A DNA stretch of 34,171 nt from Deltaproteobacteria bacterium (GCA_029561465.1 JAKQIZ010000050.1:1-34171); one strand, 5' to 3'; positions 15,116 through 23,787 are shown, numbered from the stretch's first letter. The notes: generated by a model from the sequence alone, not told the origin. Translations and numbers: made by a program.

Positions 15116-17005
15116 CTACAGCCAACGGTCGGTTTTCTGCTTCTCCTCGTACTCCGCCCGCAGGGCGATCTGGGTGGCCTCGGCGATGTCCTCCACCCGT
15201 TTGACCCAATCCTCGAACTTAATATCCACCCCAAAAATACCGATCATCTCATCCCGATCATCCATAATCGGTGCCGAGACGGTGATGCACAGGGCGCCGG
15301 TCATCTTGGAGATGTAGAAATTGGTGACATGGATCTTCCCCGTCTGCAGAGGCCGGATGAACCACTCCCGGTCGGACTGGTCCGTACCGACGCCGTAGTT
15401 CTCGTATTTGGCCCGGTCCTGAATATTGGTGATGTTCTTTGTCGTCTTCCGGCCGTTCATGTCCACGACATAGGCGAATTGGATGGAGGGGTTCTCCTCG
15501 ATACATTGCTGCATCACCGGTTCTTGTTCCTCCGGTTTCATCGTCTTGATGGCAGGGTGCTCGATGATCTGCTTCACCACCGCCACGGCGGCCTGGGCCG
15601 CTCGGTATTTAATCTTGTCCAGCTCCGACATGAAAAGCTCGGGGATGTACTTCCGGACCCGCTTCTCCATCTCTTCGTTGGAGATGCTTGTGACCCTACC
15701 GGACTCGTATTCTTCATTTATCCACTTGTGAATCTTCGAGATTCCTGGGTGACGCTTGTCGATCTCCGCTGCGTCATGAAGGCCGAAATGGGAATTGATC
15801 CAGAAGGCAATCCCCGCCTTTCCTGACTTGTCGGTGATCATGGGCACGATGGGGCGTTTAAGAAGCTTGGTGGTATCGAAGATATTGTATATTTCCTCAC
15901 ATTTGATCAGCCCGTCCACATGGACTCCCGCCCGGGTGACGTTGAAATCGGCGCCCACAAAGGGATAGTTGGCGGGGATCTTGTGGCCGATTTCCTTTTC
16001 GAAATACTGGGCGATATCGGTGATCACCGTGGTGTCGATGCCATGGTCATTTCCCGTCAGGGCAATGTACTCAATGATCAATGCCTCGATGGGTGGGTTG
16101 CCGGTCCGCTCCCCCAAACCAAGAAGGGTGGCGTTGGCGGCACTACAGCCATAAAGCCAGGCGGTGGTGGCGTTGATCAAGGCCTTGTGGAAATCGTTAT
16201 GGCCGTGCCATTCTAGGAGGTGTCCGGGAACGCCGGCATCGTCGATGAATGCCCGGACCAGCTTATCCACACTTCTGGGAAGTGATGCCCCGGGATAAGT
16301 CACGCCGTAACCCATGGTGTCGCAGAGCCGGATCTTGATATCGATCTTGCTTTCCTCGCGGAGCTTCATCAACTCGATGGCAAAGGGGATGCAGAAGCCG
16401 TAGATGTCGGCCCGGGTAATATCCTCGAAATGGCAGCGGGGGATGATGCCCTCCGCCAGTATGGAACGGACGATATTGAGATAGTCGTCCAAGGCCTGTC
16501 GCCTTGTTTTGTTGAGCTTGAGGAAGATATGATAATCGGAAACGGACGTAAGGATTCCCGTTTCCTTGAGTCCGGCCTCCTTTACCAGGCGTACGTCCTC
16601 TTTAGCGGCCCGGATCCAGCCCGTTACCTCCGGATAGCGCAGTCCCAGGGAAAGGCACTTATTCACCGCCTCCCGGTCCTTCTTGCTGTACAGGAAAAAT
16701 TCCGTCTGGCGGATCACCCCGTTTTCACCACCCAGACGGCTCATGAGGATGAAAAGATCGAAGATCTGCTTTACCGTGTAAGGGGGGCGGGCCTGTTGAC
16801 CGTCCCGGAAGGTGGTGTCGGTGATGAAGATTTCATCGGGCGGCGTGATGTCCATAAGTTTATGATCAAAATCGATCCTGCTGACCTGTTCGTAGGGGAA
16901 AACATCTTTTTGCAGATTCGGTTCGGCGATATCCTTCAGTTCATAGCGCCAGAATTTAGTATGCTCGTGGTCCAGGATCTTCTTGTTCTTATTCCATTTA
17001 GCCAT
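15116..17005 (-). CDS. DRE-TIM acyltransferase (Re-citrate/homocitrate synthase-like) with C-terminal Cache-like domain
   Basis: A 629-residue protein from ATG 17005, ten bases after GGAG. Residues about 55-340 form the HMGL-like TIM barrel: metal-binding DTTFRDGQQ (63-71), E102 in QTEFF, HGHND (267-271) and GLGERTGN (296-303). Residues 340-460 contain VTRAGVHVDGL, as in LeuA and homocitrate synthases. The clade signature FRDGQQ-ARPPYT with SDYHIF and CHFEDITRAD is the one I associate with Re-citrate synthase of clostridia and syntrophs, which make citrate from oxaloacetate and acetyl-CoA. Residues about 505-600 are unexpected: AYVVDMNGRK, DREWFIRPLQTGK, NFYISKMTGALCITVSAPI and IGIFGVDI match the PDC/Cache sensory fold usually found outside the membrane in receptors. 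No membrane segment is present, so it would sense a cytoplasmic ligand. Exact substrate is inferred. Confidence 0.8.
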   Translation of the reverse strand: MAKWNKNKKILDHEHTKFWRYELKDIAEPNLQKDVFPYEQVSRIDFDHKLMDITPPDEIFITDTTFRDGQQARPPYTVKQIFDLFILMSRLGGENGVIRQTEFFLYSKKDREAVNKCLSLGLRYPEVTGWIRAAKEDVRLVKEAGLKETGILTSVSDYHIFLKLNKTRRQALDDYLNIVRSILAEGIIPRCHFEDITRADIYGFCIPFAIELMKLREESKIDIKIRLCDTMGYGVTYPGASLPRSVDKLVRAFIDDAGVPGHLLEWHGHNDFHKALINATTAWLYGCSAANATLLGLGERTGNPPIEALIIEYIALTGNDHGIDTTVITDIAQYFEKEIGHKIPANYPFVGADFNVTRAGVHVDGLIKCEEIYNIFDTTKLLKRPIVPMITDKSGKAGIAFWINSHFGLHDAAEIDKRHPGISKIHKWINEEYESGRVTSISNEEMEKRVRKYIPELFMSELDKIKYRAAQAAVAVVKQIIEHPAIKTMKPEEQEPVMQQCIEENPSIQFAYVVDMNGRKTTKNITNIQDRAKYENYGVGTDQSDREWFIRPLQTGKIHVTNFYISKMTGALCITVSAPIMDDRDEMIGIFGVDIKFEDWVKRVEDIAEATQIALRAEYEEKQKTDRWL

Positions 17006-17020
17006 GTCGGGAATGCTCCT

Positions 17021-17057
17021 GAAAACAAGAAAGGGCGCCTGAGATTTCACGCGCCCT
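17021..17057 (-). terminator. Intrinsic terminator after the LysM gene, in the leader of the synthase gene
   Basis: On the minus strand AGGGCGC (17057-17051 reading AGGGCGC) pairs with GCGCCCT (17038-17032) across a 12-base loop, followed by TTCTTGTTTTC. It lies 26 bp after the LysM stop and ends only 15 bases before the synthase ATG. It may end the LysM message or act as an attenuator for the synthase. Confidence 0.65.
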
Positions 17058-17082
17058 CTCAGATTAACTATGATAATGCTTT

Positions 17083-17553
17083 TTAATTCACCGGGGGTCT
17101 GCTGTCTTTCGACGGCTTGTATGGTTTTTTAGCTCCGGCCTGCTTACGTGCCTTCTCTACATCTTTCATGGTAAGCCCAGAGCGGGGGATCTTCAGCTTC
17201 TGGCCCGGATAAATGAGGTTTGCTTTTTTGATCTGGTCTTTGTTGGCCTGGTAAATAATCGGCCAGAGGTAAGGATCGTCGTAAATATCCTTGTATTTGG
17301 AGATCCACCAGAGGCTCTCGCCCTTCTTCACCACATATTCCGTGACCAGACCGGCTTCCTTTGCCTCAGGTTTGGCTTCAGTAGTCGCTGGCGCCGCGGC
17401 CACTGTCTTCGTTTCGGAAACCACCTGCTGATCGCCGGGAGCCGCGGTGGGTCCGGCGGTTACCGCCTTTTTCGCGCAACCGGCAAAGGAAAGGACCATC
17501 ATCGCCGCCGCCACAATACCGCATACAAACATCCAGTGCCTTTTGTATTGCAT
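17083..17553 (-). CDS. LysM-domain lipoprotein
   Basis: A 156-residue secreted protein from ATG 17553, seven bases after AAGGAGG. The signal peptide ends in the lipobox FAGC (Cys26), so it should be lipidated. A 40-residue Ala/Thr/Glu-rich linker follows, then one LysM domain at about 72-124 (EYVVKKGESLWWISKYKDIYDD to LIYPGQKLKIP). LysM binds the glycan of peptidoglycan, so the protein probably ties the membrane to the wall. The W-W-I and YDDPYLWPIIYQAN signature matches a common deltaproteobacterial LysM lipoprotein group. The C-terminus is basic and Pro-rich. It lies between aspS and the synthase gene with its own promoter candidate and a terminator. Confidence 0.9.
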   Translation of the reverse strand: MQYKRHWMFVCGIVAAAMMVLSFAGCAKKAVTAGPTAAPGDQQVVSETKTVAAAPATTEAKPEAKEAGLVTEYVVKKGESLWWISKYKDIYDDPYLWPIIYQANKDQIKKANLIYPGQKLKIPRSGLTMKDVEKARKQAGAKKPYKPSKDSRPPVN

Positions 17554-17601
17554 TTTAAAACCTCCTTATTGAAAAATATGATTTTTGACTACTCGATAAC
17601 C

Positions 17602-17628
17602 TCTATAAACATGACCAGCGTTTGTCAA
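17602..17628 (-). promoter_or_regulatory. Candidate promoter of the LysM lipoprotein gene
   Basis: Minus-strand TTGACA (17628-17623) and TATAGA (17607-17602) with a short 15-bp spacer, about 50 bp before the ATG. A T8 run directly after the aspS stop (17632-17639) may help end the upstream message. Confidence 0.4.
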
Positions 17629-17640
17629 TAAAAAAAATCC

Positions 17641-19422
17641 CTATTGAACGATTTTCAAAGACAGTTCCATGAGCTGCTCGATGCTCACCTGGGAAGGGGC
17701 GTCCGTGAGTAGGCAGGATGCCTTCTGGGTCTTAGGGAAGGCGATGACATCCCGGATGGAATCGGCCCCGGTCATGAGCATGATCAGGCGGTCGAAACCA
17801 AAGGCGATTCCACCGTGAGGCGGCGTTCCAAATTCGAGGGCATCCAGAAGAAACCCGAATTTATTGCGTATTTCCTCCTGTTCAAGGCCCAGGGCGGCAA
17901 AGACGGCGGCCTGGACATCCTTTTTGTGGATGCGGATGCTGCCGCCGCCGATTTCGGAACCGTTCAGGACGAGATCATAGGCCCGGGCTCGGACCCGGCC
18001 CGGATCGCTCTGCAGGTACACGTGATCTTCCAAAATCGGAGCGGTGAAGGGATGATGGGTGGAGGTGAACCTCTTTTCCGTGTCGCTGTACTCCATGAGA
18101 GGGAATTCGGTTATCCAGGTAAAGGCAAAGGCCTTGGGGTCGATGAGATTGAGCTTCCTAGCCAGATGGAGGCGGAGATTGCCTAGGGCGTCATTGACCA
18201 CCCCCGGGGTGTCGGCGATAACCAGGAGTAGGTCGTCGCTTTTGGCCTCCAGCCGAGTTTCGATATCCCGGATCTCAACAGGTTTGAGGAATTTGGCGAT
18301 AGGGGAAGTCCATCTGTCGGCGTTGATGCGGGCCCAGGCAAGGCCCCCGGCCCCATAATCGGCTACGTAATCCTGCAACTGGTCGATGTCCTTTCGGGAG
18401 AGCTGGCGTCGATCCTCGACCCTGATGGCCTTGATGGCGCCCCCGGAGGCGGCTACCTCCTGAAAGAGGTTGAAATCGGCATGACGGAGGATATCCGTCA
18501 GGTCCATGATTTCCATTCCGAAGCGGGTATCGGGGTTGTCCCGGCCGTATCTCTCCATGGCCTGGCGATAGGACAACCGGGGAAGCGGCAGGGCGATTTC
18601 GATTCCTAGGCAGGAACGGAAGAGATGGGCGACAAAGCCTTCCATAATCTTCATCAGGTCGTTTTCGTCGATGAAGGACATCTCGATGTCGATCTGGGTG
18701 AATTCCGGCTGTCGGTCCGCACGCAGATCTTCGTCTCGGAAGCACTTGACGATCTGATAGTAGCGGTCGAATCCGGATACCATGAGTAACTGCTTGAAGA
18801 TCTGCGGAGATTGGGGCAGGGCGAAAAAGGTTCCCGGATTCACCCGACTCGGGACCAGGTAGTCCCGGGCCCCCTCTGGGGTGCTTTTCGTAAGCACCGG
18901 GGTTTCCACTTCGATGAATCCCTCCCGTTGGAAATACTCCCGGGTGGAGGCGGCGGCTTTGCTTCTCAGGATCAGTTTCTGTTGGATGTCTTTCCGGCGC
19001 AGGTCTAGATAACGATATTTCAGGCGTACGTTTTCCGATATCTCGGCGGCGGGGGCGTCGATGAGAAAGGGCGGGGTGCGTGACTCGTTCAGAATCTCCA
19101 GCTCGTCGATCATCACTTCGATCTTTCCTGTCTTCAACTCCGGATTTTCCATCTCCGGGGGCCGCAGGCAGACCTTTCCCCGCACGGCAAGGACGTATTC
19201 ACTTCTGATTCGGTGGGCTTCCTGGTGGGAGTCGGCTTCGTATTCGGGATTGAAAACTATTTGCACGAGGCCCTCCCGGTCTCGTAAATCGACGAATATC
19301 ACCCCGCCGTGGTCTCGGCGCCGATGAGTCCAGCCCATTAGCACCACTTCCTGGCCTGCTTCGGAAACCGTCAGTGCCCCACAATAGTGGGTGCGTTTGT
19401 ATTTGGTAATGAAAGCTGACAA
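17641..19422 (-). CDS. aspS: Aspartyl-tRNA synthetase, probably non-discriminating (Asp/Asn)
   Basis: A 593-residue class II synthetase of the bacterial type. It has the N-terminal OB fold for anticodon binding (about 15-105), motif 2 [18 protein letters not shown], the GAD insertion (about 290-415) and motif 3 [12 protein letters not shown] near the end. The start appears to be TTG 19422, six bases after AGAAGAGG. In the OB fold RRRDHGG carries His38 where the discriminating E. coli enzyme has Leu; His here is a known marker of enzymes that also charge tRNA-Asn. Such organisms then use GatCAB to make Asn-tRNA. This is inferred from one position. It follows hisS by 30 bp and is probably co-transcribed. 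Confidence 0.95.
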   Translation of the reverse strand: MSAFITKYKRTHYCGALTVSEAGQEVVLMGWTHRRRDHGGVIFVDLRDREGLVQIVFNPEYEADSHQEAHRIRSEYVLAVRGKVCLRPPEMENPELKTGKIEVMIDELEILNESRTPPFLIDAPAAEISENVRLKYRYLDLRRKDIQQKLILRSKAAASTREYFQREGFIEVETPVLTKSTPEGARDYLVPSRVNPGTFFALPQSPQIFKQLLMVSGFDRYYQIVKCFRDEDLRADRQPEFTQIDIEMSFIDENDLMKIMEGFVAHLFRSCLGIEIALPLPRLSYRQAMERYGRDNPDTRFGMEIMDLTDILRHADFNLFQEVAASGGAIKAIRVEDRRQLSRKDIDQLQDYVADYGAGGLAWARINADRWTSPIAKFLKPVEIRDIETRLEAKSDDLLLVIADTPGVVNDALGNLRLHLARKLNLIDPKAFAFTWITEFPLMEYSDTEKRFTSTHHPFTAPILEDHVYLQSDPGRVRARAYDLVLNGSEIGGGSIRIHKKDVQAAVFAALGLEQEEIRNKFGFLLDALEFGTPPHGGIAFGFDRLIMLMTGADSIRDVIAFPKTQKASCLLTDAPSQVSIEQLMELSLKIVQ

Positions 19423-19452
19423 TGTAAACCTCTTCTCTCCAAGTTTTCGTTT

Positions 19453-20712
19453 TCAAACGAGCATGTCTATCCAGGCGAACGAATCGCCGAGGCTGACCCG
19501 TACCTGCTCTCCCGTTACCATATCTCTCATCTCCGCCTGCTGCGCCTCGATTTCACGGTCGCCGATGATCAGAACGCGCCGGCATTTCAGTTTGTCCGCC
19601 CTTTTCATCTGGCTTTTCAAACCCCGGGACTGGTAGTCCATTTCCACCTTCCGCCCCCGGAGGCGCAAATTATTGCACAGGCGATAGGCAAATTGCTCTG
19701 CCGAAACGCCCAGGGCGGCGATAAAAAGGTCAGGCAGCCGGGAAGGGGGGGGGGCGGACGTATCGGCGGTCAGGGCGAGGAGCCGCTCGAAGCCGATGGC
19801 AAAACCGATCCCCGGGATGTCCGGTCCGCCGAGGTCGCGGATGAGGCCGTCATATCGGCCGCCACCGGCCACGGCATTCTGGGCGCCTAGAAATTCCGTG
19901 GTGATTTCGAAGGCGGTTCGGGTGTAGTAATCCAGACCCCGCACCATCCGGGGATTGACGGTATAAGCGATGTCGAAGATGGCGAGGGAAGAAAGTACCT
20001 GCGCGAAATGATCCTTGCATTCCTCGCAGAGAAAATCCGTGATGCTTGGCGCCTTGGTGATGATCTCCCGGCAGGCCTCAATTTTGCAGTCGAAGACCCG
20101 CAGGGGATTGGTGCCGAGACGGCGGCGGCAATCATCGCAGAGATCCGCCTCTTTTCCCGCCAGAAAACTTTGGACGGAGGTGCGATAGGCGGGACGGCAG
20201 GCCGGGCAGCCGAGAGAGTTCACCTCGAGATGCGGTGATTCCATACCGACAGATTGGAGAAAATGTAGGAGCATAAGGATGACTTCCGCGTCGATGCGGG
20301 GGTCCTCATGGCCGAGAATTTCGACATCGATCTGATGGAACTGGCGGTATCGTCCTTTCTGGGGACGTTCGCGTCGGAACATGGGACCGATGGTGTAGAG
20401 CTTGGCGATCGGATCGGTGGCGTGGAGGTGATGTTCGAGGTAGGCCCTGATAATCGAAGCCGTAGCCTCCGGCCTGAGCGTCAGGCATTCATCGCCCCGA
20501 TCCCGAAAGGTGTACATCTCCTTTTCCACGATATCCGTGGCTTCCCCAATCCCCCGGGTGAAGAGATCTGTCTTTTCCAAAACGGGGACGCGGATCTCGC
20601 GGCAACCGAAGGCGGTGAAAATTCTCCTTGCTTGATCTTCCACATATTGCCATCTGCCCGTTTCCTCGGGGAGGATATCCTTAAAACCTTTTACAGCGGT
20701 AATGAGTTCCAT
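19453..20712 (-). CDS. hisS: Histidyl-tRNA synthetase
   Basis: A 419-residue class II synthetase from ATG 20712. Motif 2 is PMFRRERPQKGRYRQFHQID, the histidine-specific loops are RGLDYYTRTAFE and AVAGGGRYDGLI, and motif 3 is GIGFAIGFERL; the C-terminal anticodon domain follows (about 325-415). The insertion domain contains CPACR, CDDCRRR and CEECKD pairs that could bind zinc, as in several anaerobes. The linker between catalytic and anticodon domains (SAPPPS) is encoded by a run of ten C residues (19745-19754 on the plus strand as G), a slippage-prone tract. No strong ribosome site is seen. hisS and aspS form a two-gene operon, a common arrangement. Confidence 0.96.
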   Translation of the reverse strand: MELITAVKGFKDILPEETGRWQYVEDQARRIFTAFGCREIRVPVLEKTDLFTRGIGEATDIVEKEMYTFRDRGDECLTLRPEATASIIRAYLEHHLHATDPIAKLYTIGPMFRRERPQKGRYRQFHQIDVEILGHEDPRIDAEVILMLLHFLQSVGMESPHLEVNSLGCPACRPAYRTSVQSFLAGKEADLCDDCRRRLGTNPLRVFDCKIEACREIITKAPSITDFLCEECKDHFAQVLSSLAIFDIAYTVNPRMVRGLDYYTRTAFEITTEFLGAQNAVAGGGRYDGLIRDLGGPDIPGIGFAIGFERLLALTADTSAPPPSRLPDLFIAALGVSAEQFAYRLCNNLRLRGRKVEMDYQSRGLKSQMKRADKLKCRRVLIIGDREIEAQQAEMRDMVTGEQVRVSLGDSFAWIDMLV

Positions 20713-20760
20713 AGACTTTCGATTCAGGTGACGAATTTCATAAAAAGGTACTAACTATCA

Positions 20761-20776
20761 CATTACCGGGGTAATG
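20761..20776. promoter_or_regulatory. Palindrome upstream of hisS
   Basis: CATTACC-GG-GGTAATG is a perfect 7-bp dyad 49 bp before the hisS ATG. On the minus strand it lies between a TTGCCA and a GATAGT, which would make it an operator inside a weak promoter (15-bp spacer). It could also be the weak 3' hairpin of the upstream gene. Confidence 0.3.
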
Positions 20777-20880
20777 GCAATGGGAATGATGTCAGGAAAA
20801 GGTGGCTGGGTAAATAAGACGAAAAGGTGCCGGCAATCTTCCTTTCCGTCCCGAATGCGGCGGTGGGTAAGGTTCCGTTT

Positions 20881-21951
20881 TCAACTTCCGTTTGCTTTCC
20901 GGAGAAAGCTGCCGGGGTAGCGGCGATCCAGGCCTTCTGTTCGCAAAAAACGCCTGCCTTCTTCAAGGCTGGCAAATTCTCCGACCAAGACCCGATTCCA
21001 GACGCCTTTACCTTTTATTGACACCTCTTCTATACTTACATGCCGATATTTATTCTTCAACCGGCCGATCTCGGCGGCGGCGCTACCGGTGTCAGGAAAG
21101 GCGGCAATCTGAATCCGGTAGGTTTTCTGCCCGGGGGATGACTTTTCTGCGGGTATTTCTTTTTTATCTTTTATTGGTGAGGTGGTTGACGACACAGGAG
21201 CGGTAATCTTCATTTCCATTAATTGGGAGGGAGGAGAGGGCGACTCTTCAGTAGCGGGAGCCGGAATAGGCGGATTCGCCGTTACTTCAGGCAAAGGGGG
21301 ACGGCGCCACCCTGTACCGTCATGATAAGCGACATCACCGGTAAGTCTATGGATGCGCAGGGGGAAGATACGTTGGGAAACCGTCAGCGTATCGTAGTGA
21401 TAAAGCTCAGGCCAAAAAAATGCAACGGCTGCAATTAACAGCGTCGGAACACCGATGAAAAAAAACCAGATTCCCCATCGTCCGGAATGCTTGTCGGTCG
21501 AGACAACGTCCTCGGCGTGGGGAGTGGCCATGATTTCCTTTTGATCCGAAACCTCCGGCTTATCGATAAGATTCGGGGCTGGGGCGGCTTCGGCAATTGG
21601 CGGCATCTCTTTATGACGCAGAGCATGAAACTTGATGAGATTTTCATAGGCCTGTTCAACTTCCCGGCGTTTATATGCCGCCTTTTCATCCCAGAAAGGG
21701 ACTTGCGGGTAACGGCCCTCCCGCCAGGCTTCGTTCAATTTCTCATATGCCGTTTGGATCTCCTCCCGCGAGGCGCCGGGAGCAATCTGGAGAATGTTGT
21801 AGGCGGCATGGAAATCGATTACGTTATCAGGGGGAAGATCCGGATCATCGAGAGCGGCAACCTTATGATAGAGGGTTTCCAACTCCCTGATGAGATTGTC
21901 GTTGCCTTCGGGAACATCCGTTTCTCTTCCTGGCCTTTCTTCCTCAGTCAA
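20881..21951 (-). CDS. Membrane protein with J-like domain and C-terminal SPOR domain
   Basis: A 356-residue protein starting at TTG 21951, six bases after AGGGAGG; the TTG overlaps the TGA of the preceding gene (TTGA). Residues about 48-108 resemble a J domain (DFHAAYNILQIAPGASREEIQTAYEKLNEAW), but the HPD tripeptide that activates DnaK is missing. Residues 160-181 form one membrane helix (WFFFIGVPTLLIAAVAFFW). A Pro/Ser-rich stretch (220-270) leads to a SPOR domain at about 276-352 (YRIQIAAFPDTGSAAAEIGRLK), which binds septal peptidoglycan strands stripped of stem peptides. The topology puts the J-like part in the cytoplasm and SPOR in the periplasm. It would connect the cytoplasmic ATPase and HTH partner to the division site or cell wall. 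Confidence 0.75.
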   Translation of the reverse strand: MTEEERPGRETDVPEGNDNLIRELETLYHKVAALDDPDLPPDNVIDFHAAYNILQIAPGASREEIQTAYEKLNEAWREGRYPQVPFWDEKAAYKRREVEQAYENLIKFHALRHKEMPPIAEAAPAPNLIDKPEVSDQKEIMATPHAEDVVSTDKHSGRWGIWFFFIGVPTLLIAAVAFFWPELYHYDTLTVSQRIFPLRIHRLTGDVAYHDGTGWRRPPLPEVTANPPIPAPATEESPSPPSQLMEMKITAPVSSTTSPIKDKKEIPAEKSSPGQKTYRIQIAAFPDTGSAAAEIGRLKNKYRHVSIEEVSIKGKGVWNRVLVGEFASLEEGRRFLRTEGLDRRYPGSFLRKANGS

Positions 21952-22697
21952 GGCGAACCTCCCTGTTCGGTTTGCAGTTTTTTTATATAACCTTTGATTA
22001 TCCCCTCGGGATCACAATGAATGATCTGGGCGTATATTCTCAAGAAACCTTTCAAGTATGCAAGAGGCGGCAGTAAATGGTATTGGTCGCCCTCCAGGGC
22101 CTCCAGCATGGACATCTTGATCTTACTTTGAATAGCGATTTCTTCCAGAGCAACCCCTGCCTGTAACCGCCAGTTTTGGAGATCCAGGCCGGAGATGGCT
22201 TCTTTTTGCTGGAGATCACATATGCTGACCGGATTCGGGGTGGATCTTGTTTCCGGGGCGACCAAATCTGTCTCGTCGGCCGGTACGGAATCGGTTTCGA
22301 TACTATTCATATATGTTGTATCTTCGCCGACATCATCGGGATGAGGCAGTCGAATCAGTTTGCGGCCTCGAGCCGAAGTATCTCGTGTGAATGGATACAG
22401 GGGCGCAGGTTCCCGGACCCGATCCTGATAACACATCTTTTCATTCAAAAGTCCCTGAGCGATAAGCCTCTGATCATAATTCCGGCGCGATCTCTCATCA
22501 ATCAGGACCAGATATGCTTTTTCCAGTTCCGTCAAAAGTTCCTGCCTTTCTTCTTCACGGAAAAAGGAATAGGAGGCAAGAGACTCATGGGCGTAGAGCT
22601 CATGGATCTCCTGGTAGGCCCGGCGGATCTCGTAAGGAGAGGCATCAGGGTTGACTTCGAGGATTTCATAAAGAGTATGGCCGCGAAAGCTGTTCAT
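21948..22697 (-). CDS. J-domain protein with RodZ-type HTH domain
   Basis: A 249-residue cytoplasmic protein from ATG 22697. Residues about 7-78 form a J-like domain (TLYEILEVNPDASPYEIRRAYQEIHELY to AYLVLIDERSRRNYD); the HPD loop is replaced by AHESL. Residues 80-165 are a charged, low-complexity linker. Residues about 170-242 form a helix-turn-helix of the RodZ N-terminal (HTH_25) type: LQNWRLQAGVALEEIA, KIKMSMLEALE, and PLAYLKGFLRIYAQ. In RodZ this module binds MreB; here there is no membrane anchor. It starts 16 bp after the ATPase gene and overlaps the next gene by 4 bp, so the three are one operon. A role in polar or cell-shape organisation is inference. Confidence 0.78.
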   Translation of the reverse strand: MNSFRGHTLYEILEVNPDASPYEIRRAYQEIHELYAHESLASYSFFREEERQELLTELEKAYLVLIDERSRRNYDQRLIAQGLLNEKMCYQDRVREPAPLYPFTRDTSARGRKLIRLPHPDDVGEDTTYMNSIETDSVPADETDLVAPETRSTPNPVSICDLQQKEAISGLDLQNWRLQAGVALEEIAIQSKIKMSMLEALEGDQYHLLPPLAYLKGFLRIYAQIIHCDPEGIIKGYIKKLQTEQGGSP

Positions 22698-22713
22698 TTC
22701 GTTAACTCAGTGC

Positions 22714-23652
22714 TTAGAAATCACTCATACTACCGGACAGGTCGCATTTGCCTCCCACGACGGAAGACGAAAGCAGGTTGCGTAGGCATTGCCTTAGGTC
22801 ATGGACCGTCTGCGTAAAGGGATAAAGGTCGATGAAAAGGCTGGTTTTGCAGACGGCGTTGTGAACTCTATCGTCGAAAGCGACATTGCCGAGAAAAACT
22901 ATTTTCAGATTTAAATGGCGGGAAATGATCTTGCAGATCATTGTGCCGATATGAGGATTATCCTGTTTACGATGTTGATTGACAATGAGTTTGAACTGAA
23001 AGGATTCCAGCTCACCGGCCAACAGTTCTCCCCGTTCCGGATCCAATTCCCTGATGACGGCGAGTAGGAGGTCTGGATTAGTGACCTTGGCCATGGGATT
23101 TCTCTCCTCTGCTTCTCGGGCCAGTTTCTGAAAATGATGGGTGTCCAAAGCTTTTCGAATCTTCCGGAAATAAACGGATCTGATGAGGCGATAGATATTC
23201 TCTATGGCCGTGGGTTCCGGGGTGGTTACAAAGATCCCATGATCTGATATCATGAAGAAATCCAGGGTGTTGAAGGACGTACCGGCACCTAGATCAAGGA
23301 GAATGTAGTCGTAGGGCAGCTTGACGATATGACGGAGAACCTTCATCTTCTGCTCATGAGCGAGGTTGGCGATGTCGAGGTTGTTCATGGCGCCGCTGAT
23401 CATAAACAGCAATGGCGTGGGAGTGGCGATGATGGTGTCTGCCAGGTTAGAAACCCGTTTGTTGATAAAGTCGGAGAGGCTCAAACGGGGGTGGGTAACG
23501 CCGATGATGGTATGCAGGTTGGCAGCTCCCAGATCGACGTCGATCACCAGGGTCCGAAAGCCCTCCCGGGCCAGCAGCACCGCCAGCGATCCAGAGAGAA
23601 AGCTCTTGCCGGAACCTCCCTTGCCTCCACCGATGGGTAGAATGATCGCCAT
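22714..23652 (-). CDS. MinD/ParA/FlhG-like P-loop ATPase
   Basis: A 312-residue ATPase from ATG 23652, six bases after TAGGA. The deviant Walker A loop is KGGSGKS (11-17) with the signature Lys, switch I is DVDLGAANLH (38-47), and switch II is LLDLGAGTSFNTLDFF (118-133). Members of this family cycle between monomer and ATP dimer to position division sites, flagella or chromosomes. The middle (about 165-195) carries a charged insertion. No membrane-targeting amphipathic end is obvious, unlike MinD. The gene is alone without minC, minE or flagellar genes and instead leads an operon with two J-like proteins, so it is likely a positioning ATPase for that complex rather than MinD or FlhG proper. 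Confidence 0.85.
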   Translation of the reverse strand: MAIILPIGGGKGGSGKSFLSGSLAVLLAREGFRTLVIDVDLGAANLHTIIGVTHPRLSLSDFINKRVSNLADTIIATPTPLLFMISGAMNNLDIANLAHEQKMKVLRHIVKLPYDYILLDLGAGTSFNTLDFFMISDHGIFVTTPEPTAIENIYRLIRSVYFRKIRKALDTHHFQKLAREAEERNPMAKVTNPDLLLAVIRELDPERGELLAGELESFQFKLIVNQHRKQDNPHIGTMICKIISRHLNLKIVFLGNVAFDDRVHNAVCKTSLFIDLYPFTQTVHDLRQCLRNLLSSSVVGGKCDLSGSMSDF

Positions 23653-23750
23653 TAATAATCCTACCTTGAATGACGCCTCTAAGGATCTTGATGGGGCAAA
23701 ATCCCGGAGCGTTGCTTCTTCATGCCCGCTGGCCAGCGGCGGGCCGATAA

Positions 23751-23787
23751 GATGCGTATAAGAATCATGTGATATTGATTACGCATC
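23751..23787 (-). promoter_or_regulatory. Inverted repeat at the 5' end of the ATPase operon leader
   Basis: GATGCGTA (23751-23758) and TACGCATC (23780-23787) are perfect inverted arms with a 21-base gap. They begin at the predicted transcription start of the promoter at 23792-23820, so they can be an operator or a 5' RNA stem. A second GC-rich dyad, CGCTGGCCAGCG (23728-23739), lies further down the leader. Confidence 0.5.

Noticed and set aside
20713-20880. T-box or other amino-acid riboswitch before hisS
   Set aside because: No T-box core, specifier loop or terminator was seen; only a short palindrome is present, and T-boxes are rare outside Firmicutes and a few groups.
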